From: Gymnopilus junonius
Lineage: Eukaryota; Basidiomycota; Agaricomycetes; Agaricales; Galerinaceae
Reading direction: 5' to 3'
Length of the DNA stretch: 64,000 nt
Assembly (NCBI GenBank): GCA_015501075.1
Contig: JADNYJ010000006.1
Span: 496,001 to 560,000, forward strand
Positions 1-11,677 of this stretch are shown here, one piece after another. The position numbers and the translations under genes were made by a program. Numbering within the stretch: the first letter of the stretch is position 1; the number at the start of each line of letters is the position of its first letter. The notes below the pieces were generated by a model. The model had not been told where the DNA came from. It was given only the letters and a program-made list of their open reading frames with translations, and ran no database searches.

Positions 1-201
1 CACATCGAGAAATATAATCTGATGTGTAGGTATACAATAAAGGACGAGAGAAATACGAAACATTACAAATATCCAGTGTGGTGAATATAGATAAATAGCG
101 ATAACGATAATAGGCTGGTATAACTGAGATAAGATTTGGATTCCAGCGTCGCAGTGAGTAAAGCTTACTTTCAACTTCATCCCTATTGACATAGTCTTGG
201 A

Positions 202-1374
202 TCATGTCAAATCGATGATCTCACCAGGGACGAAGTGCGACTTCGCCTCTGCCTTGACTATTTTTCTGGGCCGCTTATTCGCCTTTTTAGAGCGACGCAC
301 TGCAAGAATTTCCTTCCGCAGTTTTTCAACTTGATCTTGGAAGGATGAAAGTTGCTGAAGCAAGGCGTTCTCTTGGTTATCGCCATCATTGTCTTCATTG
401 TCTGATTCGTTTTAACTTCAGTCAACCTCCTTTTACGGACAGACGATGACGAAGGAGTCGGTTTCTTCTTTGACAGGTGTTGGCTCGCGAGGAGCAATAC
501 CGTTCGCCTGAAGGACAGCTGAAATCCAAGAGGTAAGGGGTTTGTAATACTTGGCCGGTCAACCGGTAATAAACGCACCTAGAGGCCTGTATTTAAAGAC
601 AAATGTTGCCAATTTGCTCCGTGGCTCAAACTTGATAAACCTGAAGGTTCTTCCCTTTGCGCGTTTCTCCAAGTCTAACGAGGCGAGTAAATAAACGAGC
701 ATCAAGCACGAAACAGGAGGCAAGCAGCCGAAGAACGTACATTATTTGGATGATCGAGGGCCTTCTTGGAGCGCTCGTGTATCTTTTCAGGCTCTGGTAT
801 AGGAAGGAGAGGAGGGTTTATAGATTCCGGCTCCTTTGATAAGACAACTGCTTGAAAGACATCAATTTTGATCTCTCCTATGTTTTGTGAGTTATTTTCT
901 TCCAGATATACATCATCATCTGGGAATGTAATACATGAATATCAAAGCTTTCAGCACCTTAAAGAAATGAATAGACTGTGCTTACCAGTTGTTTTCAAAG
1001 ACCCAAACTTGAAATCACGGACCCCCGTTGAGGAAATTGTGGAATAAGACAAGGTCCTGACCTTCCCCCAGTTCTCCCTCCGAAATAGCTTCCTTAGGCA
1101 TAGGCGCCCATCCAAATAAACGTCGAATGGATAGTCGTAGGCCTCTGCATCACTGGTGCTTTGAGTACAGACAGAAAAAGGCTATCTCTCCGATTAATAA
1201 TCACAATAAACCGTAGAGAATGACTAGCTAGCTGACCTTGTCATTCTCAGACGGGATCCAGCACGAGATTTCCTTGATTTCTTCGTTACAAGTTACATCG
1301 TAGTGCTCGACTTCTTTTCCATCCACAGTGACCCAAATTTTATGGTCCTTGAAAGATAAGCAGGTAGTTTGCAT
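202..1374 (-). CDS. DUF7918 family protein, paralogue A
   Basis: First of three tandem minus-strand paralogues. The start (MQTTCLSFKDHKIWVTVDG) and the exon-1 end CWIPSENDK match the other two copies. Later exons encode the core, then the conserved segment YRPL-AVLQANGIAP across a roughly 60-bp GT-AG intron. The basic coiled-coil tail ends in HFVPGEIIDLT, as fungal DUF7918 proteins do. Function is unknown; the family is common and expanded in Agaricomycetes. Between IAPREPTPVKEE and the tail the frame slips twice (near 455 and 407), once by an extra A and once by a missing A, so the two slips compensate. Read literally, the gene is broken in its acidic linker. I favour one-base consensus errors in A runs. 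The family call is from recalled family features, not a search. Confidence 0.72.
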
Positions 1375-1922
1375 GATGTGTTGAGGTGATCGTGTCCGAA
1401 CAAGAGGTATCAGTGCCGTTGTTAAAAGAGACTGTCGTGAATTACAACAAAGCGATTTCAGTTGTGTGTTGTGTAGACGGCCAAGTTAAGCTCGGAGATA
1501 TAATATGGGTGCCATAAGGTCGGTTCGGCAACCAAAATTAACGGACTCCGAGTCCAATAGTCCGGAGGAAGCCTTAGAGACTGAGAGGGTCAACACCCCT
1601 TACAACTCAAATTTAAAACGATTTAGTATACTTAAATCAGCATCAACTATTCTAGCACATGTCATTATGAATTAAACAATAATAACTGCGACGATCGCCT
1701 GAATTAACGTCCCCTACGTGTAAAAGATGAAATAAAAAGTCCATTATACTTCGAGGTAGGGCAGCAAGAATTATATCTGAATAGGAGGAACGGAAGGCAT
1801 AACATGAATCAAGCAAGTAATCGAGAGCTTTGTGTGGCCAAATGAGTGACTTACTGTACAATACATATTAGGCTTTAACAGTGAGAGAACCATGATTCAT
1901 TCTGATATGCCCGAGGTTAAGT
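1375..1922. other. Intergenic, no gene seen
   Basis: This spacer between DUF7918 copies A and B should hold the promoter of copy A and the 3' end of copy B. No convincing coding frame, tRNA or repeat was seen. Confidence 0.5.
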
Positions 1923-3089
1923 TCACGTCAAGTCGATAACTTCTCCGGGAACGAAGCAGGCCTTCGGTTCTTGCTTGACCTTTTTCTTCGACCGCTTATC
2001 GGCCTTCCTAGCACGCACTTGATTTATTTCACTTCGTAGTTTCTCCATTTCAGTCTGGAAGGACTCTTGAAAGTTTGAGAGCCTTTCTAGCAGCACAACT
2101 TCTTCGTTTTTCCTCCTCCTCATCTTTATCTTCTTCAAATTCTTGCTTCACATCCGAATGTTTCCTCTTTTGAGTCGGTTGGGGAGGCGGAGTTGGTTGT
2201 GAGGAGTCTTCTCGTACAGATAGCAACATCCTCTTATAGGGAGCGATATCAGTGGCCTGAAGTACAGCTACGATATCAAATATAAGCCAAGAGCCAGCAA
2301 TACGAAGGCTCGAAAATAAAAATGTACCAAGAGGTCGATATAGGAAGGTGAATGTCGCCAACTTCTCCAGGTAATTGACACGACTACGGCTGATTGGTTT
2401 CTCCAATTGCCTGCTTTGGCTGAATCTAGTGCACACCATTAACAATCGAGCAACAACTTTTAACGGAGAAATACATTACTTGACTTGATGGTTAACCGCC
2501 TTTTTAGAGCGTTCGTGTACTTTCCCGACCTCTGGAATTGAATAGAAGGCCCCAGTCGACTCTACTTCCAATACTGTCGCTTTGTAAATTTCAGCTCTAA
2601 TTTCTCCCAGACTTTGTAGGGTAGAGCCCTCAAGATAGGCATCGTCATCTGTAAGGACATCCGAGGTAAGAAGAGATAGCAATGAACGTAAATTGGCGTG
2701 ACAGTACCAGTTGAGTCCAAGGAACCAAATATGAAATCGCGCACTTCCGTTGCCGATATTGTGGAATATGATATAGTACGTTCCCATTTCAAACCCTTCT
2801 GGAACAAGAAACTTGCACATGCATGACCATCCAAGAAAATCTTCAAAGCGCAGTCAATTTCGATAGGGTCGTTTCGTACACATATAGCAAAAGGCTGACA
2901 CATACAAAGTCGATCAAAGGGTTGTACTACTCAAGTCATGTGTGGGTGCACCTTGTCGTTTTCGGAAGGGATCCAGCATTGGACGCTATTGGTTGATTCG
3001 TCGGAGGTTACACCGTAATGTTCCACCTCCTTTCCGTCGACTGTGATCCAAATATCATGGCCCTTGAACGATAGAAGTTTAGTGCTCAT
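1923..3089 (-). CDS. DUF7918 family protein, paralogue B
   Basis: The best preserved of the three copies. Exon 1 gives MSTKLLSFKGHDIWITVDG and ends CWIPSENDK. Exon 2 holds CVRNDPIEIDCALKIFLDGH and SATEVRDFIFGS. Exon 3 holds LGEIRAEIYKATV and KVHERSKKAVNHQVK, and exon 4 YLEKLATFTFLYRPL. A 60-bp intron (GTACAT to CGTAG) leads to AVLQATDIAPYKRM. The tail is a coiled coil ending CFVPGEVIDLT. The start at 3089 matches copy A; an upstream in-frame ATG at 3146 is possible but not conserved. One extra A in the A5 run near 2117-2121 shifts the frame between the acidic stretch DKDEEEE and NEEVVLLERL. Molecular role unknown. Confidence 0.75.
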
Positions 3090-3420
3090 GATTTTGTTAT
3101 GCAGGAAATTCGACGAAAGAGACCGCTTGGGACTGTCGACAGACAAGGATATAAGTCCCTATATTAGTTGGTAGGACTGTCGACGACAAAGCGCTGCCAG
3201 TCACTGCGAGCAAGAGCGTGACAGGCTACAACGTTCCATAGTCACATGATTAGTGACTAGTCGCGCTGGGGCTGCGATTCGGTCATTCGGGTGCATCCAC
3301 GACGGTTTGACAACAGTATACGACGTAGGAAGTGGTAATGTATAGCGATGTTCTACTAAGTAGGTGAGATGTAATACTTCAAGTAAAGAAAATATCTATA
3401 TACTAGTAATGTAGAAATTA

Positions 3421-3684
3421 CTAGGCATTTAGGGCATGTACATTGTAGTGAGAACGTGACGATGTATGCCAGTCTGCATTAATGGCTTCGCGTGGAGCAA
3501 AGTAGGTTCCAGGTTCCTCCTTGACCTTCTTCGTTGACCGCCTGTTTGCATTTCTGGCATGGACTTGATCTAGCTCCTTCGTCATTTTTTCCATCTCAAT
3601 TTGGAAATACTTATAAAACTGACTCCGTCAGCGTCACAAAGTCGCTGAGAGAAAGATTTCCTATTCACGCATACCAAGCTCAAG

Positions 3685-3717
<33 letters not shown>

Positions 3718-4828
3718 AAAAAAAAAAAATCTACAAATTTTTCTTCATCAATCCAGCACTCGAAAGCCGAAGGATGGCGAAATGTGTGGTACTAAGTTTT
3801 TTTACAGTATACTTCAAAAACGACATTCGCTCAAGTATGTTTTTTCTTCGTCATCCTCCTCGCTCGAATATTCTTGGTCAGATTCGTCCTCGAAATACGA
3901 CAACTTCCTTTCTTGAGCTGGAGGAGAGTACAGCGTCAAGCGAGAAGGCTCCTGAACAGCAGGGCGGGTAATGGCTGAAAAGGAGCAATGCTATTTGCCT
4001 GGAGCATTTCTACCACACAAAGGATGAGAGACTGAGAATGATGTGGGGTAGAAACGCCGTACCTAAAGGCCGGTACCAAAAGATAAACGTTGCCACTTTA
4101 TCCAAGTACTTGGCATCTTTCATGGTTTGCGGCGCCTCCAACTCCCGTCCTTCGCCGAGCCTGCCATGTAAATTAGACACGAGCTCCTGGAAATTGCAAA
4201 CATGACATTACTTGACCTGATGATCGATTGCTTTCTTCGAACGCTCATGTACCTTTTCGGTTTCTGGAATTGAAGTGAAGGCGATGGATACCGTTCTAGA
4301 CGATAAAGCTATCCGATAAATTTCGACTTTGATTTCCCCCACATTTTGCATAGAGGCAGGTCGATCCAAGTAATTGTCGTCATCTGCAAAATAATTGGTT
4401 GTGAGGAATATCACTTTTGAGTTGGGGTGGTCATACCGGTTGATTCTATTGATCCAAATATGAAGTCGCGAACCTCCGTTGCAGAGGTTCTGCAATAAGA
4501 AACAGATCTTTCTCTGGTCCAGCCCCGCGGCATATGGTGTGATGAACATGGATGACCGTCCAAATTTATTATGAGGGCGTAATCATGCTGGCCTAACATG
4601 TTTTGACCGCATACGGCGAATGGCTGAAACAGCAACCATTTAATGATGAGACTCTATGAAGCCAATAAACCAGCTCACTTTTCCGTTCTCAGACGGTATC
4701 CAGCATGCAATGGTCCTGTTACTTTCGTCGAGCGACGCAGCATAGTGGTTCACTTCCCTGTCGTCGACTGTAATCCAGACATCGTGCTCCCCAAACGATA
4801 GACGTGTATTTTGCGTGTAATATGCCAT
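3421..4828 (-). CDS. DUF7918 family protein, paralogue C (degenerate tail)
   Basis: Third tandem copy. It starts MAYYTQNTRLSFGEHDVWITV, and exon 1 ends CWIPSENGK. Middle exons give SATEVRDFIFGS and KVHERSKKAIDHQVK, then YRPLEMLQANSIAP over a short intron. After IAPFQPLP a one-base loss near 3968 shifts the frame into an acidic segment (FEDESDQEYSSEEDDEE). About 190 bp of unrelated sequence with long A tracts then separates it from the coiled-coil tail (FQIEMEKMTKELDQVHARNA). The tail ends AREAINAD-like instead of the usual GEVIDLT. This copy may be a true pseudogene, unlike A and B, because its C-terminal signature is lost by substitution as well as by indels. Confidence 0.6.
3687..3729. repeat. 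Poly(A) tracts inside DUF7918 copy C
   Basis: A run of 29 A residues (3687-3715) is followed by TG and a run of 12 A (3718-3729) on the plus strand. It lies in sequence absent from copies A and B. It could be an expanded homopolymer or the A tail of a small retroposed insert; no clear target-site duplication was identified. Confidence 0.7.
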
Positions 4829-5197
4829 CGGAACCAGAGAAAGAGCCTGTTAATGGACCGTTGGGTAGATTCAAAAGAGCCAGAACATTGAAGTTGAGTA
4901 GAAAATTTAAGATTCAAAGCAAGCCGTCACCAAGAGAACAACACGCACATGATCAGTGACATTTCGTAAACCTTTCGTAAAGCCGTCTAATCAGAGAATG
5001 ACTATTTAATGTTAATATTAACAGCACGGTAGGTATACAAGAGTTGTAGATAGATCCGAACGCACTCAAGGTAGAAAGACAATGACTCGTGTAGGTGACG
5101 AAGTCGAAACAGGTGATTCCTCATCCGGTGCCCTCAACATCCGGACGAACATCCAAAGATAGTTATGACGAAGCGCAGTTTTCCGCATTGATGAAGA
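4829..5197. other. Intergenic, promoter side of DUF7918 copy C
   Basis: AT-rich spacer between the 5' end of copy C and the 3' end of the PEX26-like gene. The only structure seen is a short palindrome, GTTAATATTAAC, near 5009-5020. Confidence 0.45.
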
Positions 5198-6787
5198 TCA
5201 TACAAGGCCGCTGCCGGCCATCCTCACCGTATCTCCAACGGTACGGACAATCTCATTCCATGCTCTGCGTACGAGACCGCCTTCTATACCGCCATGAGCA
5301 GCTTGTAGTCTTCGTCTCACAGAGTCTGCATTACTGCTTACAGATGAGGCAGCAGCAACGGTAACAGCAGTACCTCCACTGAGTGCAGCAAGGTCGATTT
5401 GCATCCTTTTCCGCCTTCGCATCCGCAAGAGGAATGATATTAGAGGTACCAAGATGAATATCAGCACGAATGTGACTGCCCTCCCGCTCGTCAGGTACTG
5501 CGCCAGGGATGCACGGATAAGGGAATACATGCTTGGCGGCCGCGGGGAGACCTCGTGAGCCAAGTGTGCAGATCTTGCAGAGTATGCCGATGACGCTGAA
5601 GATGAAACCGTGCGAGACTTGGATTGCGGTCTAGAGGATTTACGAGCAGCATTGCCATTGGGTAATGTTATTGGGTGTGAGGCACGGGGAGTGGCAGTCT
5701 CGTCGGATGCGATGGAAGAAGAGGATGAAGATGTTTGAGAAATGTTCGTCAATCCTGACAGTATTGAACGGTTACGAGGTGTTGCGGGAACGACAGTGTG
5801 GGTTGACGTTGTGGATAGCGAAGAAGAAGAAGAAGATGATGATGAGGGGGCTGGGGAATATGAACGAGGGGAGGAAGAGGTTGCTGTTGCTGTCTGGAGA
5901 ACTGCAGGCTTCACGGGTTTTGACTCCTGACGCGAAGCAGTGGCTTGTATGTGGAGGTTATTCAAGGTAGTCTTTAAATGCTAAAATTGAACCATATCAG
6001 CGGAGCTGGACAAAATATCATTGAATCGTCTTACCTCTCGACGCAGAGAGGGCATTTCGCTTTCGTACTCCAGAAATTCCTTTGCATAGTCCCATAGTTC
6101 TAATCTCGGTAGAATATGAAGACAATATAGATCCAGGACCTTCACATAATCGTCCAGCTCTGGTACAATTTGTCCATCCAATGAATAATGAGGTTCCCGA
6201 CGGGCAAGCCAGTCTTCTATAATCAGACGTCCAACATCCGGTGCATTTAATTTGATGCTGCTGTATATTAGAGTGGTAAGAACTTGAATTGGGAGGTAAG
6301 CAGCGTTTAAGATGGTTTTTTGGGCGTTGTCGGCGTAAGGTGTGAACAATGAAAGAGAGCGATTGTAAATAGAGGTGACCAAATTATGAGGTGACTCTGA
6401 CAGAATAGCGCGCAGGGATTCTGGAAGAGATTCGCTCGAGGATGGCGGGGAGGCATACAGAGTCGACTCGAAGGTGATCCGGAGGACGTCCCATTTTCGA
6501 CGCAGCTCCGCTAAAGAGTCAGAGCCGCTGCTTGGGGGTGACAGGAGATCAAAGGCTGATCGAAGGAGAGAGTGGGTTAAGTAGATGTCGCGGAGGACGA
6601 ATGCCCTGGCCGCCCTGTTATACAATGAACGCAGAGCAGCGCTCCTAGACTGCTTTGCTGTTGTGGTTGACGTTAATGCAGAAGTTGGAATTGGCGACAA
6701 TTGCACAGACTGTTTTTGCCCAGCCTTCAAAGGAAGTTTGCTAGAGAAAAATGTCTCCTTCGCCAAGGTCGCCGTCGCCGTTGGCAT
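5198..6787 (-). CDS. Tail-anchored PEX26-like peroxin (putative)
   Basis: Two exons, 6787-6035 and 5980-5198, are joined by a 54-bp intron (GTAAGA to TTTTAG) with the phase kept (RRE-HLKTTLNNLH), giving 511 aa. Residues 1-250 are helical and TPR-like, with segments such as LPIQVLTTLIYSSIKLNA, VGRLIIEDWLARREP and YVKVLDLYCLHILPRLE. A long Ser-rich linker follows. Near residues 415-435 is one membrane segment (VTFVLIFILVPLISFLL) flanked by RMRRRKR, then a short tail. PEX26/PEX15 proteins, which anchor the PEX1-PEX6 ATPase on peroxisomes, share this layout of helical repeats, linker and C-terminal anchor. The assignment rests on architecture and weak motif resemblance only. The gene has no frame break. 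Confidence 0.5.
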
Positions 6788-7267
6788 TGAGGAGGAATAT
6801 GTTCAGAGAAAGAGAAGTTGAGACTGCAGACAAGGCGTGTGGGGTCGGCAATTAAATTCACATGTACCCGGATTTGACAAATAAGCGACAACACGTGCTC
6901 TCCGCAAACGGGACCAAGCGGACGACGGCGGCGGACACTCTTTCGCTTTTCCGCTATGTCAGGAACCCATTGATGAATCTGCTGATATTTCCTTCATCAT
7001 ATATTCGACCCATGACCAGGCAGACCTCTTCCAGGAATGATTTATTTCCACAATACATTATCATTGGGCGCACTGTCCAAAGCAGGTCCATGAAGCAAAA
7101 TCCTGTGTTTTCCGAAGGCAATCGCTGCCGTCAGCCTCTTGGATTAATGTAGATTGATGTCAACCTTGCTGAGAATGGACATCTCGTTCTTTCGTCAGCT
7201 TCGCCAACTAACCTAACCTAACCTCTCTTCAACTTCGCGGTGGTTTGTCTTTCCCAAAGGAGAGCTA
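6788..7267. other. Divergent intergenic region
   Basis: Sits between the start of the minus-strand PEX26-like gene and the start of the plus-strand F-box-like gene, so it should contain both promoters. The open frame at 6862-7152 has no recognisable content. Confidence 0.4.
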
Positions 7268-8640
7268 ATGGCCTCATCCAGCACTTTAGTTGCTTTTCTT
7301 ATGCCCACATTTCCACCAGAAATTTGGACGGCTGTTGGAAGCTTTCTCATGAAGGATGGCCTTATAGGACTTATGGGTCTTAGCAGCACATTCCTGTCCC
7401 TCACGATGGACGCACGGTAAAGGGTTGTATCAGTCCACGCTAGTAAAGAGTTAACTGTTAGTGATCACTTGGTGGGCCGCATTTTGTGAGTAAATATTTG
7501 ATCAATCCTTTACTCCATCTTAACAGTTGTTTAAACAGGGACCCATTCATTGCTAAAAGAGTAGAGCCCTTAGCCTTTTTCTACGATGATTATCCCGACG
7601 CTCTAATTTCGATCCGTTATGCATCATATACCCGTCTACAGCGTCTTCGTAAGGACCTCAGTCGAGCTCTCAAGCCCTTCAGAACCTTCGGGTCCGCAAA
7701 TCGAAAGGTAGACAACTCTTCGAATATCTTACAGAGTTTAAAGAGAATCTCCTTCGATTGCTTCTACAAGCTCAAGATGGTCTTTATTTGTTCCTCGTCT
7801 TAAAGCCCGTCTATTATGGAATCCTTCGTTCGTCCCTTTTGGCCACTTGTCGGTGCTAAGCTTCTCACACTCTCCTTAGTCCTCACATTAAGGCAATTCG
7901 GGGGTTCGGTAGAGTTTACGCGATTCCCTCACCCACCTGAGAGAACTTCGCCTCTTTGAGTTTTCTCGTGCAACATTCCCCGATCCCGCTAATACAGCTG
8001 GTTTGGCATCTTCCATCAATGGCTTAGGTTCACGCCTTGAAGTCCTGATAAGGAGACAATGCACACGATGGACATCTCCAATGCCTTGGCACAAGTGTTT
8101 CCAATGCCTCGCCAGACTCGGCTGAGCATCGGTCTAATAATACCAATCAGTGAGGCTCAGAATGCCTCTGGTATTATGAAATTTCTCCACCACGCATCCC
8201 ATACTCTCCAAGCCCTCACACTTCAGATTGTACACATGGTCATCCCTTCTCTCGGAAGCGACATCGAAGACAACTTAGAACGATTTTTTGATGCTTGCAA
8301 GAGGGATGAAAGATGCTTAGTCCAATTACGATCTCTCACGGCTAATACCAAAAACTTCTGATGTTGACATCGATGTATTGGTCGGGTTCATTCGTTGCGC
8401 TCCAAGGTTTTCGGAGGATCTAACTATTGAAGAACAATTGTTAAATGAAGATGATGCAAGGCGACTTTTTGCCATTCTCTCGTCAAGAAACAATCTCCAG
8501 TCTTTGGATATAATGCATCACATACCCTACTAAAAGATTTAGTAATGGCAGTTCCCAGTCTGCAAAAGCTCAACCTCTTTGACAGAGCGGCAAGTAAGGT
8601 ATTCAAATACGAGCGTCCGGTCATACATATGTGCAATCCT
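7268..8640 (+). pseudogene. F-box/LRR-type gene, interrupted
   Basis: The ATG at 7268 opens a degenerate F-box (FPPEIWTAVGSFLM, then LSSTFLSLTMDARYR). It parallels the F-box of the gene at 33.2-34.9 kb (IPYDVWLHITSFL, ALDARYRM). After a probable intron, downstream frames give DPFIAKRVEPLAFFY, then leucine-rich stretches such as LTHLRELRLFEFSRATF and FLHHASHTLQALTL, but these are split over several frames. F-box proteins recruit substrates to SCF ubiquitin ligases. The frame cannot be joined without several shifts and the 3' end is uncertain. It could be a real pseudogene or a gene with consensus errors. Confidence 0.5.
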
Positions 8641-9385
8641 TATACCTACAGTTATTTTAAGTTAAAACTGTGCCAGCGGTCTACACAATTGGGGTGGTCC
8701 AAACCTAACTTTTGTAGACCCCCGCTGAAAATCACTATCCTTGATCGGGAGTTTGATTCGACGGGGAGTTTGAAACGGGCCCATTTCTACACCTCTAACT
8801 CACTCCCAGGTCCTGAAAAATTTGCAATAAATACCACAGCATGTTATCTCCATGCCTATGTGCTTATTTTGCAAAAACACGAAGAGGAGGAGAGAAAGTT
8901 CAGAAATACAAAGTTCATTACACCAAATAAGGCAAATGTAACATGGTTGTTTACTAGATCTAGTCAGATCCTGCAAACCAATTAACATGAAACTTAGTAG
9001 AAAGTTTTAAAACGCTTATGCCACTAATAATCTCAAATTACAAGGCAACAGCTAAAATATTGACTTGCAAAAGTTACAAATACCGTCTGAGGCGCATTTT
9101 GCAGTGACGAAGCGTGACGATCCCCCCCTAAATCAACCGTGACGTACCGTGACGGCCATTTCAATTTCCCCATGTTTTTGCATTCTGAGACGCGGAAACC
9201 CTCCTACACCTTCCACAGCAAATTTTCAGCTTAATTTTATTGGTAGGCTTGTTCAAAACTAAAAGTTGTATGTCTATATTAGATTTCAGCTTACAGTGTT
9301 TAGTTGATGATTTTATAATGATTTTTCTTTCACGTGGTTTCAAACTCCCGACGAAGCATAGTACCCTCCAATCATCAGAAGAATA
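8641..9385. other. Intergenic, no gene seen
   Basis: AT-rich spacer with small open frames lacking recognisable domains. It ends at the left TA of the transposon described next. Confidence 0.4.
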
Positions 9386-10066
9386 GGGTTCTTCAGAGTG
9401 GTCGATTTGAGCTCGATTTGAGGTTCATTTGAGGTCGATTTGGAATTTGATTTGAACAGAAGCCGTGACGGCAAGACTCGGGAACGTCCGAAATCGAGCC
9501 CAAATCATGTTCAACTTTGACCGTACCACACGAAATCACTGAATCGAAATGCCAAGCTCAACTGAGTTTCAAAACACATGATGTTTTTGATCATTTTTTT
9601 TGACATCGACACACACATATTTGCCTTTGATCACTGCCCGACCTTTCCCGATGCAAGCGCCGCCTGCGTCGGTCATCGTACTCTTGTGTGATTCATAGAG
9701 GAAATAAAGAGCATGAATTAAAGATATTATTGAGAGCATATTAGCTAAATCTTGTACAGAAGATGACTACTGACTCCAAAGTCAGATTAAGGTTGAGCAC
9801 GAGCCCAGCAACCACCCCGACGCAGACTGACGCTCAATGTTGGCGATGAGCGGGCACTGATGATGTGGCAACAGATTTGATGGCACCGCAGAGCCCTGAT
9901 GATGCTCAAAGCCAAAATAAGCCAAAGTGGGATAAGGGTTCACCTTCTTTTCTCACCAAGTTGAGGCTCCGACTGATTCTCGGCCTCTTGCCGACTTTCA
10001 AATCGAATTCAAATGAACCTCAAATGAACCTCAAATCGAGCTCAAATCGAGCACTCTGAAGAACCC
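9386..10066. mobile_element. 681-bp non-autonomous TA-flanked DNA transposon (MITE-like)
   Basis: The left end reads GGGTTCTTCAGAGTGGTCGA, and the reverse complement of the right end reads GGGTTCTTCAGAGTGCTCGA. The match continues imperfectly for about 70 bp through repeats of the type TCGATTTGAG. Both ends are bordered by TA (9384-9385 and 10067-10068), the target duplication made by Tc1/mariner-type transposases. No transposase frame is present, so mobility would need a transposase from elsewhere. The terminal repeats contain short internal direct repeats. Confidence 0.8.
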
Positions 10067-11677
10067 TAATGATACTTTGCTGGCCCTCATTTCAAGCTTG
10101 TTGGTCACACTTGTGCTTGTCTTCAAAGTGCGGTCATCGTCGCCTCGCATAATTTTTTCTTTTTCCTTTTTGGAAAAGGATGTGTCGATTTTATCCAACG
10201 TCAAACTTTCAAGCTCAAGTTTTCGGCAATCGATACTTGCAGAAATGATTGTTATAATTACAACATGTACGACGTCTTTGAATCCCCCAGAGGCGTGGAT
10301 TCTACTGCCTCGAGGAAACTTTAAATCAAAGCATCGAAATAATTAGTCCGGCATTTCATGCAACAATTCTCCCTCAATTGACCAAGCGTGCTACCACAGA
10401 GGCGCAATTTTCATATGCCTCCTTAAGCTAGGCTGCTAGGACTCACACTCACGTTGTGTTGATTCTCGAACTTTTTCTCTGCAGCAAAGGCACGAATTGT
10501 TCATCACGCGCACTGATCGACCACCATCTGGCGAGAGCGAGTTTTGCATCAGAATATTCTTTCATTGAAAGCTCAGACGTTCATGAAGCGGCCTAACTTG
10601 AAGATACCACGTAATTCCCTTGATGCTATAATTTCTGACAAGGCTTCTGGAAACTATCTGAAAAAAGCGTTCGTATGTCACTCGGGATCTCAGGGATCTT
10701 TCATCGAGGGCCAGACCGCGACTGAGACTACCGCGAAAGATGTAGTGCGCACTTACCATGCGGCTTTACACTAATAACGAGATCTATATTGTTGACGTTT
10801 ATATGTCATTTTAACTCAGAGACTATTTGCCGACCAGGGTTCGTTAGATTAATATTTTATGTTCTTAGGGAAATTCACCGGAGGTCGGGTGCTGGAGTTA
10901 TTTTTATTCGTCAAGCCAATTCACAGCGAAAAGAAATGCCAGATCTGCATTAATGTGTTACCCTAAAGGTAGTCTGGGCACAGGGCTATCTGGGACCACT
11001 GGTCATTGTTATTCCAAAAGGTAGAACTGATATCCACTGATCTCGGAAAATTACCGCTGAACAGCAGTTGTGGATGCTCTTCCCTCACAAAAAAAGAATG
11101 AAACCGCTGCGACATGTGTGAGCGCAGCTACGTCGTGCTGATGTCGTGCACAAGTTTTCTTTCAAGGCTTAAAATAGCAAGCATACACAAATTCGCTGAG
11201 TTTGTTGAAGAAGGAATTTGCCGGCAAAAGCCCGAACGATTCTTTGACTTTCTTCCATGTTATCCCTGTGCCTTCTGCTTAGAACAAGTGTTTATTCTAC
11301 AAAACGCGATGTTACAGTTCGATGTTAGAAGGTTCTTCTCACTCGTAATCGCTTGCTCGGGAAGATCAGAAAGGAAGGAACGTGTTCTCCTCGAGGAGTG
11401 CGCCCACTCATAAACGAAGATGGCAAACAATGGATGTTGTGTGTTACAGCACGACTGATCCCTGTGCCACCGCCTCTTTCCTGAGTCATCTATCCCATTG
11501 TCTGGTTCAAGATCTACGCGCCTATCTGCCTCATGTCGCCTGTTCGTAGTACAAAAGAGCGTAGCCCCTTTGACTGGACGTTACGAAACGACATTTGGCT
11601 TTCCTTTCACTTGTGGAATCCCATCTCTTCGCACTTTTACAAGCTCTCTAGGAATTCTGCATTCTTCTCTCGTTATT
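10067..11677. other. Intergenic, no supported gene
   Basis: Gene-poor stretch between the transposon and the DnaJ gene. Frames at 10544-10774 and 11114-11413 carry no recognisable motif and overlap frames of similar length on the other strand. Confidence 0.4.

Noticed and set aside
10544..10774. 76-codon plus-strand frame next to the TA-flanked element, considered as a transposase remnant
   Set aside because: No DDE/D or other transposase motif and an equally long frame on the opposite strand.
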